Shown here in pieces: positions 34,409 through 44,188 of a DNA stretch of 64,000 nucleotides. Position 1 is the first letter of the stretch. Each line of letters opens with the position of its first letter. Both the position numbers and the translations under genes were made by a program. The notes beneath the pieces were generated by a model. That model did no database searches. It saw only the letters and a program-made list of their open reading frames with translations, and had not been told where the DNA came from. Source of the stretch: Marinobacter mangrovi (GTDB taxonomy: Bacteria > Pseudomonadota > Gammaproteobacteria > Pseudomonadales > Oleiphilaceae); NCBI RefSeq assembly GCF_016798325.1, contig NZ_JAERVO010000001.1, forward strand, positions 806,001 to 870,000, given 5' to 3'.

Positions 34409-35875
34409 ATGAATGTGATCATTATTGGTGCAGGGATTATGGGCACCACCTTCGCCACGCTGGCGAAGGAATTGGCCCCCGAACTGGATGTCACCATTCT
34501 GGAAAGACTCGACGGACCCGGCGCTGGAAACTCCTGGGTTTTCAATAATGCCGGCACAGGTCATGAAGCAAATTGTGAGCTCAATTACACCCCGGTCGAT
34601 GAAGAAGAGATTTCGGTAGAGAAAGCCCTGAAGATCCACGCCCAGTTCAACGTGGCCAAACAGTTCTGGGCTTACCTGATCAAGAAAGGCGCTATCAAAG
34701 ATCCCCGGTCGGTCATCAACCAGACCAAACACTGCACGATTGTTTCCGAATCGTCCATTGACGAGTTGCGACTGCGGTTCAAGGAAATGTCCTCCCATCA
34801 TTTCTTTGAGCAAATGCAATTTTCGGAAGATTTCGACGAAATCAAGCGCTGGATTCCGTACTTGATGGAAGGCCGCCCCCGGCAACAGAAGATGGCCGCT
34901 ACGGTCATCGAGACCGGAACGGACGTCAATTTTGGGGCTTTGACGGAGCAAATGGCAGCGTACGCCGTGAATGAGTTGGGTGTGAAGATTGAATACGGCA
35001 CCCACGTGAAGCGGGTGCATCGAAGTCCGTCCGGCAGCTGGCTTGTGGAGACGGAGCAGGGCGGTCGTTCGGTTCGGCACAAGGCCGATGTCCTGTTCGT
35101 GGGTGCCGGCGGTGGCGCCTTCCCGATCCTGAAGAGAAGCCATCTTCCGTTCCGGAGCCGGTTTACCGGCTTTCCCGTGGGTGGGCGCTTCCTGCAGGCG
35201 CCCATCAGCAAGGAACAGGCGGATCAATACCGCGCGAAAACCTACGGCAAGGCCAAGGTGGGCGCGCCTCCCATGTCGGTGCCGCACCTGGATCTGCGAG
35301 TGTCGAACGGACAGCACTACTTGCTGTTCGGTCCGTTCGCATCGTTCAAGCCCGTTCTTGAAAAAGGCCGCGGATTCCTGGATTACCTGCGTTCGATGCG
35401 CCTGCACGACATTCCCGGACTGCTCAACGTGGCCATCGAGCATTTTCCGCTGGTGAAGTATCTGGTGTCAGAGACCTTCAAGGGTGAGAAGAGCATGTTC
35501 GAGGAACTGGAGGAATTTGCTCCGGGCATGAGCAAGAAGTTCCAGTGGAAAGCCGTGGATGCCGGCCAGCGTGTGCAGATCATTCGGGACGGCGACTTGC
35601 AGATGGGCACTGAGATTCTGGTCTCCAGCGACAAGACCTACGGGACGCTGCTGGGCGCATCGCCGGGTGCCTCGGTGTCCCCTGAAGTGATGCTGCGCTG
35701 TCTCGAGCAAATGCTGCCCGCCGTCTTCAAGAAAGATGCGGCCCGCGAGAAATTGAAAGAGATGTTCCCGGAGGACAACCTGGAGACACTGATTACCGAG
35801 CCGGATCGTTATCGTGAAATCCGGGATTCGGTCAACGGGACTCTGGGGATCAAGTGGTCGCTGGCCGACGCTTGA
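34409..35875 (+). CDS. mqo: Malate:quinone oxidoreductase
   Basis: The 488-residue FAD protein opens with MNVIIIGAGIMGTTFATLA, a Rossmann GxGxxG, followed by ERLDGPGAGNSWVFNNAGTGHEANCELNYTP, given here in pieces: GAGNSWVFNNAGTGH and ANCELNYTP. These segments are characteristic of Mqo. Further on are VGAGGGAFPILK and GFPVGGRFL. The enzyme oxidises malate to oxaloacetate at the membrane and passes electrons to quinone. It stands alone with its own terminator. The start codon ATG lies at the beginning of the Rossmann strand, so the start is secure. Confidence 0.95.
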   Translation: MNVIIIGAGIMGTTFATLAKELAPELDVTILERLDGPGAGNSWVFNNAGTGHEANCELNYTPVDEEEISVEKALKIHAQFNVAKQFWAYLIKKGAIKDPRSVINQTKHCTIVSESSIDELRLRFKEMSSHHFFEQMQFSEDFDEIKRWIPYLMEGRPRQQKMAATVIETGTDVNFGALTEQMAAYAVNELGVKIEYGTHVKRVHRSPSGSWLVETEQGGRSVRHKADVLFVGAGGGAFPILKRSHLPFRSRFTGFPVGGRFLQAPISKEQADQYRAKTYGKAKVGAPPMSVPHLDLRVSNGQHYLLFGPFASFKPVLEKGRGFLDYLRSMRLHDIPGLLNVAIEHFPLVKYLVSETFKGEKSMFEELEEFAPGMSKKFQWKAVDAGQRVQIIRDGDLQMGTEILVSSDKTYGTLLGASPGASVSPEVMLRCLEQMLPAVFKKDAAREKLKEMFPEDNLETLITEPDRYREIRDSVNGTLGIKWSLADA

Positions 35876-35896
35876 ACGCCGCTCCCGTGAACGTTT

Positions 35897-35929
35897 AAAA
35901 GTCGGGCCCATCGTGACGGGCCCGGCTTT
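35897..35929 (+). terminator. Rho-independent terminator after mqo
   Basis: GTCGGGCCC and GGGCCCGGC pair (one wobble) around an 8-base loop and are followed by TTT. It lies 25 bases after the stop codon. Confidence 0.85.
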
Positions 35930-36145
35930 GGTGAGCTCTCAGGATAGGGGCTCGTTTTTTTGCCTTCAGACTGTTCCGAACCGTTCCGAGCGCATTGACC
36001 CTTCACCTCGAAACACACCCTTCGTCCCATTCATAGAACATTGTGTTCAGATTCTATGACTATTGCTCACTAGCGCCTTACGCTATGTTTACTGAGATCT
36101 GTCAGAACTACTCGTCCCGGGTAAACAGACTGTGTGGAGACAGCC

Positions 36146-37063
36146 ATGAGCAACCTCAGCGAATCGGTCACGGCCGACTGTCAAACCGATCATTCGTGCA
36201 ACGCCATCGAGCTGATGATCCAGCCCAGGGACAAGGATCTCGGCGGTTTTTCTGTCCGGCGTGTCCTGCCCACCCGCGAACGCCAGATGGTCGGGCCCTG
36301 GATTTTCTTCGACCATATGGGGCCTGCCCGCTTTCCGGCCGGCTCCGGCATCAACGTTCGCCCGCATCCCCACATCAACCTGGCCACTGTGACCTATCTG
36401 TTCGAGGGTGAAATTCTGCACCGGGATTCCCTGGGCAGCGTTCAGCCGATCCGGCCGGGGGACATCAACCTCATGGTGGCCGGGAAGGGGATTGTCCACT
36501 CGGAACGGGAGCGACCGGAAGTCACCGCAACCGACCACAACCTGCATGGCCTGCAACTCTGGCTGGCGCTGCCGGAAGACAGGGAAGAGATCGAGCCGGC
36601 TTTCTATCATTACCCAAGCGCGGACATTCCCGCTCTGGATATCGAAGGTGTACCCGTCCGTGTGATTATGGGGCAGGCCTACGGTGTGACATCACGGGTG
36701 AAGACCCTCTCAGAGACGCTGTACGTGGAAGCCCACCTGCAGAAAGGCCAGTCGCTCGTCTTGCCGGAGGCTACCGAACGCGCCGTTTACGTCGCCAGCG
36801 GCTCCCTGAAGGCCAAAGAAACCGCAATTCCCCAGCATTCGATGGCCATTTTCGGCTCTCAGTCCGGTATTGAGATCACAGCGGACGAAGAATCCCGCAT
36901 CGCCGTGATCGGCGGCGAGCCGTTTGCTCCGAGATTCATGGAGTGGAACTTCGTGTCCAGCCGCAAAGATCGGCTGGAGCAGGCCAAGGCCGACTGGAAA
37001 GCCGGTCGGTTCCCCCTGGTTCCGGGAGACGAAGACGAGTTCATTCCTTTGCCGGAATCCTGA
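36146..37063 (+). CDS. Pirin family protein
   Basis: The 305-residue bicupin has the pirin pattern: FSVRRVLPTRERQMVGPWIFFDHMGP, then VRPHPHINLATVTYLFEGEILHRDSLG, then INLMVAGKGIVHSER, in which the histidines and glutamate bind iron. The first GTG of the open frame is at 36134, but the ATG at 36146 with GGAGA upstream is the likelier start. Bacterial pirins include quercetinase-like enzymes and metabolic regulators; nothing here decides between these. Another pirin lies at 42541. Confidence 0.88.
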   Translation: MSNLSESVTADCQTDHSCNAIELMIQPRDKDLGGFSVRRVLPTRERQMVGPWIFFDHMGPARFPAGSGINVRPHPHINLATVTYLFEGEILHRDSLGSVQPIRPGDINLMVAGKGIVHSERERPEVTATDHNLHGLQLWLALPEDREEIEPAFYHYPSADIPALDIEGVPVRVIMGQAYGVTSRVKTLSETLYVEAHLQKGQSLVLPEATERAVYVASGSLKAKETAIPQHSMAIFGSQSGIEITADEESRIAVIGGEPFAPRFMEWNFVSSRKDRLEQAKADWKAGRFPLVPGDEDEFIPLPES

Positions 37064-37172
37064 CGGATACCATGGCTGGCTAATTGAAAGGGAGTTGACG
37101 TGGCGCAACGCGGGCAGGGCGCTTGGCTGATACATATTGGCCATCTCCCGAGTACCTGTGCGTAGGGCGGCC

Positions 37173-39659
37173 ATGAACCGAATCATCCCTGAAGATCGCC
37201 TTCCCTTTTTACCGGAAGAAACACAGAGCCTCTCGTTACCAGACCTCCTCAACAGCCGACAACGATTTGGCACCAACCTCATCGTTGAAACGCCCGATAG
37301 TGGCTGGCAACAGCTGCTGAAAGACACCCTGCGCGATCCGATGTTGTGGTTCCTGCTCGCCACCAGTGTGATTTTCTGGTTTACCGGTGACCATACGGAA
37401 GCCCTGGTGCTTCTGGTGGCCCTGATTCCTTTTCTCGGTATGGACGCCTACCTGCATCGCCGCACTCAAGCGTCGACTGCCGCATTGAGCGGCCAGTTGG
37501 CATCCAGGGCGACGGCATTACGGCAGGGGCAAAAAACGGTGATCGACGCCGTAGACCTGGTGCCCGGCGATTTAGTCGAGGTGCAGGCCGGCGAGCCGTT
37601 CCCCGCAGACGGCGTGGTGCTCTCGGCGGAATCCGCCCAGGTCGACGAATCCGCGTTGACCGGAGAAGCTTATCCCGTCCGCAAGGAGGCTTTTGAGACC
37701 CGTCTTCCGACCATCGGAGATGTGTCTCTGGAAGGTTGCTTCTGGGGGTTTGCGGGTACTCGGCTGCTGGCCGGCACAACGCTGGTTCGGGTTGTGTTCA
37801 CCGGCGGTGACACGCTTTACGGCGAAATCGTCCGCTCAGCACTCAGTGGGAGTCATGAGCGCACCCCATTGCAACGGACGGTCACCCGACTGGTTGGCGG
37901 TCTGCTCGTCGTCGCGGTGGCATTCTGTGTTTTACTCGCCGGCGTGCGGCTATATCAGGGCCACGGCCTTCTGGATGCGGTTATCAGCGCCGTCACGCTG
38001 GCCGTGGCGGCGTTGCCGGAGGAATTCCCGGTGGTGCTCACGTTTTTCCTCGGCGTGGGTGTTTACCGCCTGGCCAAACGTCAGGCACTGGTGCGGCGAT
38101 CGGTTGTTGTCGAGAACATCGGTCGCGTGACGACGATCTGTTCGGATAAAACCGGAACCCTGACCGAAGGGCGGTTACGCCTGGCGCATCAATACCCGGC
38201 CGATGAAGTCGCTCCAGAGCGGCTTGTGGACATTGCCGCCGCTGCGTCGCGCCGGGAATCCGGCGACCCACTGGATCGCGCCATACTGGACTATTCGTCC
38301 GACGGCACGGATGCCATTGTCGTCGCCAGTTTTCCATTTACAGAGGACCGTAAACGGGAAACGGCGGTGCTGAAGCGGGGGGAAGAGACGTTTGCCGTCG
38401 TCAAAGGCGCTCCGGAAACCGTCCTGGGGCTATGCCCGTTGAGCGCCGATCAACTGGAGGCGTGGCACGAGCGCGTAGAAGCCCTGGCCTCCAATGGCTT
38501 GAAAGTGGTCGCCTGTGCCTGGCGAGACGGGCTAGAGGCGTCGTCGGAGGAACCCAATGGCGGTTTTTCTTTTGCAGGCCTGCTGGCCTTCGGGGATCCG
38601 GCAAGGGAGGGCGTGCAGGACGCCCTGGCGCAATGTCGTGCCGCCCAGATCAAGGTCATTATGGTCACCGGCGATCATCCGGCCACGGCCCGCTCGATCG
38701 CTGTCGACATCGGTTTGGGCGGTGCCGCGCCCACGGTGATGACCGGAGACCAGATGGACCACTGCCTGGCAAACGGTGATGTCGAATCCATTCGGCAGAT
38801 CGATGTCATTGCACGCGCCGTACCCGCCCAAAAGCTCGCGCTGGTGAAACACCTTCAGAGTCAAGGGGAGCTGGTGGCCGTCACCGGGGATGGTGTCAAC
38901 GACGTGCCGGCCTTACAGGTGGCCGACGTCGGAATCGCGATGGGCGAGCGTGGCACCCGGGCCGCGCGGGAAGTCGCCGCCATTGTCTTGATGGACGACA
39001 ACTTCCGGACCATCGTTGGGGCCATTGAAGAAGGGCGCCAGCTTTTTTCGAATCTGCAGTTGAGTTTCCAGTATCTGTTAATGGTCCACATACCACTGGT
39101 CCTGACCGCGGCCCTGATTCCTCTGTTGGGCTTCCCGATCCTGTACTTACCCATTCATATTGTGTGGCTGGAATTGATCATCCATCCCACCGCGCTGCTT
39201 GTCTTTCAAGCCGCCCCGGGCCTGGGTGTGCTGCAGCGGCAGCCTCCGAAAGGGCGATTAAGGTTCTTCAATACCGAGCAAACGGCCGTGATCATTGTGA
39301 CCGGCGTGCTTGTGACGGCGCTGGTCTACTGGAGTTACGATCGCGCCCTTGGCAGTGGGCTGGATGTGGAACATGCCCGTGCGATGGCACTGGCTGCGCT
39401 CATTGTCGCCAACGTGGGGATCACGACGGTGCTGAGTCGACTGCGCAGCGGAACCGCGTGGCTGGTGGCGAGCCTCGCCGTGGTCTCTGCGTTCATCCTG
39501 ATCCAGGTTCCCGAGATGTCGGCGCTGTTGAACCTGCATCCGTTGCATTGGGATGACGGGCTGATCGCTGTAATCGGGGGGCTATTGGTCTGTCTGCCGC
39601 TTATTTTTGAAGACACGCTGGGTCGTGCGATCACCCGGAAGCTATCGTGCTATCGATAG
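37173..39659 (+). CDS. Cation-translocating P-type ATPase
   Basis: About 828 residues. The phosphorylation motif CSDKTGTLTEG places the aspartate at residue 325. The actuator motif reads ALTGEAYPV, with Ala replacing the usual Ser of TGES. The fourth membrane helix has PEEFPVV (about 282-288) instead of the PEGLP of calcium pumps, and the hinge motif is TGDGVNDVPAL. No N-terminal heavy-metal domains are present. Six to eight hydrophobic segments are visible. The ion is not predictable with confidence; P2- or P3-like transport (Ca, Mn or H) is possible. The start was moved to the ATG with AGGG upstream from an open TTG at 37137. Confidence 0.87.
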   Translation: MNRIIPEDRLPFLPEETQSLSLPDLLNSRQRFGTNLIVETPDSGWQQLLKDTLRDPMLWFLLATSVIFWFTGDHTEALVLLVALIPFLGMDAYLHRRTQASTAALSGQLASRATALRQGQKTVIDAVDLVPGDLVEVQAGEPFPADGVVLSAESAQVDESALTGEAYPVRKEAFETRLPTIGDVSLEGCFWGFAGTRLLAGTTLVRVVFTGGDTLYGEIVRSALSGSHERTPLQRTVTRLVGGLLVVAVAFCVLLAGVRLYQGHGLLDAVISAVTLAVAALPEEFPVVLTFFLGVGVYRLAKRQALVRRSVVVENIGRVTTICSDKTGTLTEGRLRLAHQYPADEVAPERLVDIAAAASRRESGDPLDRAILDYSSDGTDAIVVASFPFTEDRKRETAVLKRGEETFAVVKGAPETVLGLCPLSADQLEAWHERVEALASNGLKVVACAWRDGLEASSEEPNGGFSFAGLLAFGDPAREGVQDALAQCRAAQIKVIMVTGDHPATARSIAVDIGLGGAAPTVMTGDQMDHCLANGDVESIRQIDVIARAVPAQKLALVKHLQSQGELVAVTGDGVNDVPALQVADVGIAMGERGTRAAREVAAIVLMDDNFRTIVGAIEEGRQLFSNLQLSFQYLLMVHIPLVLTAALIPLLGFPILYLPIHIVWLELIIHPTALLVFQAAPGLGVLQRQPPKGRLRFFNTEQTAVIIVTGVLVTALVYWSYDRALGSGLDVEHARAMALAALIVANVGITTVLSRLRSGTAWLVASLAVVSAFILIQVPEMSALLNLHPLHWDDGLIAVIGGLLVCLPLIFEDTLGRAITRKLSCYR

Positions 39660-39821
39660 AACGCTGTGTTCACAAGAAATGGCTGTTACCCGTGAATGCC
39701 GTCCGTTATGTTTACGGATGAATGGGCGCGGCCGTCACTCGGATTGTCGCTTTTCTATCGTCGACGCGCCCTCCTTAAAGGCTTTGCTGGCCCAAGTCAC
39801 CACCTTTGCGCATGGATTCCA

Positions 39822-41024
39822 ATGACAAACCCGGCTTCACCGCGTCTACCTTTAAGGCACTTTGGCCTGCGTCCACTGAGCCCAAGAGATGATCAGGATA
39901 CCCACCGAGCAGCGACACCACTCGAGTTGCTGTTTGATCTCGTGTCTGTCATTGCCATTGCCTCAGCCGCCGCCGGACTGCATCACGCCATTGCGGCAGG
40001 TCATGTCGGGGAGGGCGTTGTCAGCTTTCTGGCCTCGTTTTTTGCGATCTGGTGGGCCTGGATGAACTTCACCTGGTATGCGTCCGCCTACGACAACGAT
40101 GACAGCCTGCACCGACTGCTGACCATGGTGATGATGGCCGGTTCACTGATCATGGCGGCAGGGATTCATCGATTTTTCGAGAGCACGCGCATCGACATGA
40201 TCGTGATCGGTTTTGTGGTGATGCGCATCGCCATGGTCCTGTTCTGGCTGCGTGCTGCTTATCACGATTCCGATCGACGGAAGACGGCCTACCGGTATGC
40301 CGGCGGTATTGCGCTGGTCCAGGTGTTCTGGGTCGGGTTGATGCTTGCCCAGCCGATGCCTCCGACATTTCTGTTCAGTCTCTATGCCCTGGGGGCGGTG
40401 CTGGAGTTGTCGGTCCCCGTTTACGCCGAGAGCCATGTGACAACCCCCTGGCATCGTCATCACCTGATTGAACGCTATGGGCTGCTGAACCTGATTGTGC
40501 TTGGCGAAACCTTGCTGGCAGCCGCCATGGCGCTGCAGCACGCAGACGTCGGGCATCTGGATCTCGACTTGCTGAGCGTTGCCGGATCGGCGCTCGTTAT
40601 CGTGTTTTCGTTGTGGTGGGCCTATTTTTCAAAGGAAGATCACATTGCCCAAAAACGCCTGTCCCTGGCCTTGGTCTGGGGGTATGGCCACCTGGTGATC
40701 TACATGGCCGGCGCTGCCGTGGGTGCGGGTATCGCCGCCATGGTGGATGTGCTGACCGGAGAATCCGGAACCAGCTACCGGATCGCGTTGTACGCCATAT
40801 CCGTTCCTGTCAGCCTGTATCTGATGGGACTCTGGTTCGTCAGGGACCGTTTGGTACTGAGCCATGCGGGGCGCCATATCCTGCTTGGCGTGTCGGTGCT
40901 GATACTGGTGACAACGTTGTTCATGCCGTTGTGGGGGATCGCCCTGACTTTGGCTATCGGGGTCGGCGCGAGGAACATACAGGCCTGCGGCGCCAAAACA
41001 GGAGGGGAAGGGCATGCAGTTTGA
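39822..41024 (+). CDS. Low temperature requirement protein A (LtrA) family membrane protein
   Basis: The 400-residue protein is dominated by about 11-12 hydrophobic helices. The N-terminal motif TPLELLFDLVSVIAIASAAAGLHH and the later HHLIERYGLLNLIVLGETLLA are the LtrA family landmarks. The function of the family is unknown; the name comes from a Listeria cold-growth mutant. The frame is open from 39696, but the family begins near the ATG at 39822. It overlaps the DUF1857 gene by 11 bases. Confidence 0.85.
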   Translation: MTNPASPRLPLRHFGLRPLSPRDDQDTHRAATPLELLFDLVSVIAIASAAAGLHHAIAAGHVGEGVVSFLASFFAIWWAWMNFTWYASAYDNDDSLHRLLTMVMMAGSLIMAAGIHRFFESTRIDMIVIGFVVMRIAMVLFWLRAAYHDSDRRKTAYRYAGGIALVQVFWVGLMLAQPMPPTFLFSLYALGAVLELSVPVYAESHVTTPWHRHHLIERYGLLNLIVLGETLLAAAMALQHADVGHLDLDLLSVAGSALVIVFSLWWAYFSKEDHIAQKRLSLALVWGYGHLVIYMAGAAVGAGIAAMVDVLTGESGTSYRIALYAISVPVSLYLMGLWFVRDRLVLSHAGRHILLGVSVLILVTTLFMPLWGIALTLAIGVGARNIQACGAKTGGEGHAV

Positions 41025-41472
41025 GCACGTGGTGCAGGTTAATGATCTGACGGACGACCGTATCCCGAACATCACCCGGGCGCAGCTCTGGGACGGTATC
41101 GCCCTGCGAGCCACTGAACCCCACCGGTTCGTTGTCGGACTGGATGAGTTCGACCTGGAGTGGCAATCCGACACCCGACTGAAACGTCGACTGGAGCTGC
41201 CCGGCGTCGTGGTTCATGACGTCGTGACCTTCGACCGACAGCACAGCGTGCAGTACGACATTATTCCAACGGCAGACGTTGCCGGGGGCAGTCTGACGAT
41301 GACGATCGAGGAGCCGGAACCCGACGCCCTGTTCGTTCGCTTTCGATACTGTGCCCGTTATGTGGAAGGTATTGGCGACGAGCTGCCTTACGACCTGTTT
41401 GTCCAGCAGGCCTACGTCACCATGGACATCGACACGATCCGGATCATCCGTGATCGCGTGACCCTCCACTAG
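41014..41472 (+). CDS. DUF1857/AtaL-like SRPBCC family protein
   Basis: The 152-residue protein matches the AtaL-like/DUF1857 group of START-fold proteins: QFEHVVQVNDLTDDRIPNITRAQLWDGI, then PGVVVHDVVTF and LFVRFRYC. These bind small hydrophobic ligands; the ligand is unknown. It overlaps the end of the LtrA gene by 11 bases with GGAGGGGAAGGGC upstream as ribosome binding site, so it is cotranslated. Confidence 0.82.
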   Translation: MQFEHVVQVNDLTDDRIPNITRAQLWDGIALRATEPHRFVVGLDEFDLEWQSDTRLKRRLELPGVVVHDVVTFDRQHSVQYDIIPTADVAGGSLTMTIEEPEPDALFVRFRYCARYVEGIGDELPYDLFVQQAYVTMDIDTIRIIRDRVTLH

Positions 41473-41502
41473 TCGGTGGCGAATGCGGTGCCGGCCGTCT
41501 GT

Positions 41503-42426
41503 CTAATCGGAGTTTTGCGGAACCCTGAAATCCACATCGTCCAGAGACTCCGACAGGAAGTCCAGGAAGGTTCGGATGGCCGGCAGCAGGCCCCGGCGAG
41601 TCGGGAAGACGGCGTGGAAAATACCGCCGCGTGGTCGCCACTCCGGTAACACGCTGACCAGACGGCCCTCGATCAAGTCGCGCCCGCCAACAATCATCGG
41701 CATCTTGACGGCGCCGAGGCCAGACAGCGCCGCTTCCCGAAGGGTAAACACATCGTCGGTGACCAATCGGGGCTGATGATGAATCTGAACCGACGCGCCT
41801 TCAGGGCCGTCCAGGCACCAGACGTGCTGGCCATTCCATTGCTCAAAATCGATACTTGGCAGGCGCGCCAGATCCTCCGGCGTCGTTGGCCTGGGGTGAT
41901 GCTCGAAAACGGAGGGCGCCGCCATCAGGCACTGTGGACTCTGGCTCAATACCTTCATCGTCAATCCGCTGTCCTCCAGCGGTGGATAGCGCACCCGAAG
42001 GGCCAGATCGTAGCCTTCCTTGATCACGTCCACACGCCGGCTGGTGGCATCCAGTTCAATATTCACTTCCGGATAGCGCGTCATGAACCGAACCACCAGG
42101 GGCGCCACCAGGAAATAGATCAATCCCGGAGGGCAGCTCATCCGGATGCACCCCTTGGGTTCGGATCGGGACCGATCGATGACTTCCTGGGCGGCCTCCG
42201 CTTCCACCAGCATCGCCTGACAGTGGCGATAGTATTCCTTGCCCAGCTCCGTAACGGTAAAGACCCGAGTTGACCGGTTGATCAGACGCGTATCCAGGCG
42301 ATGTTCCAGTGCCGCGATACGGCGACTGAGCTTTGATTTCGGTAGCCCCAAAGCGCGTCCCGCCGGCGCGAAGCCTCCATGTTCCACCACTTTGACGAAG
42401 TAGTAGAGATCGTTCAGGTCCTGCAT
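41503..42426 (-). CDS. LysR-family transcriptional regulator
   Basis: The 307-residue regulator has a typical HTH: LNDLYYFVKVVEHGGFAPAGRALGLPKSKLSRRIAALE. It belongs to the DsdC/AaeR-like branch with short spacing (TRVFTVTELGKEYYRHCQAM). It is divergent from the pirin at 42541 across 114 bases, and followed on the plus strand by an isochorismatase-like enzyme and an FMN reductase. It probably controls these genes, as this arrangement is common for pirin-YcaC-azoreductase sets; that is inferred. Confidence 0.9.
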   Translation of the reverse strand: MQDLNDLYYFVKVVEHGGFAPAGRALGLPKSKLSRRIAALEHRLDTRLINRSTRVFTVTELGKEYYRHCQAMLVEAEAAQEVIDRSRSEPKGCIRMSCPPGLIYFLVAPLVVRFMTRYPEVNIELDATSRRVDVIKEGYDLALRVRYPPLEDSGLTMKVLSQSPQCLMAAPSVFEHHPRPTTPEDLARLPSIDFEQWNGQHVWCLDGPEGASVQIHHQPRLVTDDVFTLREAALSGLGAVKMPMIVGGRDLIEGRLVSVLPEWRPRGGIFHAVFPTRRGLLPAIRTFLDFLSESLDDVDFRVPQNSD

Positions 42427-42540
42427 ATATCGCCGTCCTATCTATGGAACGCTGAGTATAAGTTTTAATGCCTACTCAGCCCAGTCGTCGAGGTCTATCG
42501 TGGTTTGGACGATGTTTCCCACGACACAACGGAGGGGCCG

Positions 42541-43410
42541 ATGAAACAGGTCAAGACCATCTACAGTCCGCCGCAGGGCCATTGGGTTGGCAACGGCTTT
42601 CCCGTGCGTTCGCTCCTCTCCTACAACCGCATGGGGGCAGAGAATATTTCCCCATTCCTGCTGCTGGACTACGCCGGGCCGGCCACGTTTTCCCGTGGTC
42701 ACGAGCGCAGAGGCGTCGGGCCGCATCCGCATCGCGGTTTTGAGACGGTGACGATGGTCTATGCGGGCGAACTGGAGCACCGCGATTCGTCGGGCGCCGG
42801 TGGATTTATCGGCGCGGGCGACGTCCAGTGGATGACGGCAGGTGCCGGCATCGTGCATGAAGAGTTCCACTCCAGCGCGTTTACCGAGCAGGGCGGAACC
42901 CTGGAGATGGTTCAGCTCTGGGTCAATCTGCCGGCCCAGCACAAAAGCACGCCTGCGGCCTATCAAACGCTCTTGCATGACGAGATCCCAGTTGTATCGC
43001 TGGCAGGCCAAAGCGCACAGCTTCGCGTGATCGCAGGCGACTTCCAGGGACACCGAGGGCCCGCGAAGACGTTCACTCCCATCAATGTCTGGGATCTGTT
43101 CATTCAACCCGGAACCCACATCGAGCTGGACGTCCCGGAAGGGCATACCGCGCTGATTGTCGCCCTGAAAGGAACGATTCAGATCAATGGAGCGGATGTT
43201 CTGCGAGACGCTGAACTGGCGAGCCTGGAACGCTCCGGCTCAGGACTGACCCTCGAGGCCAACAACGAGGCGCACGTGCTTCTGCGCAGTGGCGAGCCCA
43301 TCGATGAGCCGGTAGTCGGGCAGGGGCCATTCGTCATGACGTCACACCGAGAGATCCAGCAAGCCATTTCCGACTTCCAAGGCGGGAAATTCGGTGAGCT
43401 GCGCCATTAG
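42541..43410 (+). CDS. Pirin family protein (YhhW/quercetinase-like)
   Basis: The 289-residue bicupin has VGNGFPVRSLLSYNRMGAENISPFLLLDYAGP, then GVGPHPHRGFETVTMVYAGELEHRDSSG and MTAGAGIVHEEFH, in which the three His and one Glu are the iron ligands. This is the classical pirin pattern, closer to YhhW than the pirin at 36146. The ATG at 42541 has GGAGGGG upstream; the frame is open from 42505. It heads a short same-strand set with YcaC-like and FMN reductase genes and is divergent from a LysR regulator. Confidence 0.88.
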   Translation: MKQVKTIYSPPQGHWVGNGFPVRSLLSYNRMGAENISPFLLLDYAGPATFSRGHERRGVGPHPHRGFETVTMVYAGELEHRDSSGAGGFIGAGDVQWMTAGAGIVHEEFHSSAFTEQGGTLEMVQLWVNLPAQHKSTPAAYQTLLHDEIPVVSLAGQSAQLRVIAGDFQGHRGPAKTFTPINVWDLFIQPGTHIELDVPEGHTALIVALKGTIQINGADVLRDAELASLERSGSGLTLEANNEAHVLLRSGEPIDEPVVGQGPFVMTSHREIQQAISDFQGGKFGELRH

Positions 43411-43483
43411 GCCCAGGGCCCGATGGCGACCCATGCCGGTCAAACGACCGGCCAACAACATAATCAGGAAAACAAGGAGATAA

Positions 43484-44107
43484 ATGATGGCCTTTACTTA
43501 CAAGCGACTGGATAAAGACGATGTGGCCCTGTTGATGGTTGACCATCAGGCGGGGCTGCTTTCCCTGGTGAGGGATTTTTCCCCGGACGACTTCAAGAAC
43601 AACGTGCTGGCGCTGGCCGACATCGCCAAGTTTTTTGGTATCCCCACCATTTTGACCACCAGCTTCGAAGACGGCCCGAATGGTCCGATGGTGCCCGAGA
43701 TCAAAGAGGCGTTCCCCGATGCGCCGTATTTCCCGCGGCCCGGTCAGATCAATGCCTGGGATAACGATGATTTCGTCAACGCCGTGAAAGCAACGGGGAA
43801 GAAACAGCTGTTGATTGCCGGCGTCGTAACCGATGTCTGCGTTGCATTCCCGACGCTGTCTGCTATTGAAGAAGGGTACGATGTGTTTGTCGTCACCGAT
43901 GCCTCGGGCACGTTCAACAGCGTCACCCGCGACGCGGCCTGGAGCCGTATGGAAGCCGCCGGCGCACAGATGATGAACTGGTTCAGCGTCGCCGGCGAAC
44001 TGCATCGGGACTGGCGCAATGACATCGAAGGCTTTGGAGGCATTTTGGCGAGCCATCTGCCGCATTATGCGAATCTGATGCAGAGCTTCGCTTCGCAGCA
44101 GAAGTAG
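43484..44107 (+). CDS. Isochorismatase-like cysteine hydrolase (YcaC family)
   Basis: The 207-residue enzyme has Asp20 (ALLMVDHQAG) and the nucleophile Cys119 (IAGVVTDVCVAFP), two members of the isochorismatase catalytic triad, and RPGQINAWDNDDFV, a YcaC hallmark. The substrate is unknown. It stands 73 bases after the pirin gene. Two ATG codons (43484 and 43487) follow AAGGAGATAA, and the second gives better spacing. Only this uncertainty affects the start. Confidence 0.88.
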   Translation: MMAFTYKRLDKDDVALLMVDHQAGLLSLVRDFSPDDFKNNVLALADIAKFFGIPTILTTSFEDGPNGPMVPEIKEAFPDAPYFPRPGQINAWDNDDFVNAVKATGKKQLLIAGVVTDVCVAFPTLSAIEEGYDVFVVTDASGTFNSVTRDAAWSRMEAAGAQMMNWFSVAGELHRDWRNDIEGFGGILASHLPHYANLMQSFASQQK

Positions 44108-44120
44108 CCCGCTTGCGGTA

Positions 44121-44147
44121 ACGCCCACACGGACCGTGGGCGTGTTC
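44121..44147 (+). terminator. Possible weak terminator after the YcaC-like gene
   Basis: ACGCCCAC and GTGGGCGT form an 8-bp stem around a 7-base loop. The downstream sequence GTTCGTC has too few T for a strong terminator. Confidence 0.4.
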
Positions 44148-44188
44148 GTCAGAATGACTACAGAAACAAACCGTTAAGAGGTGACAAG

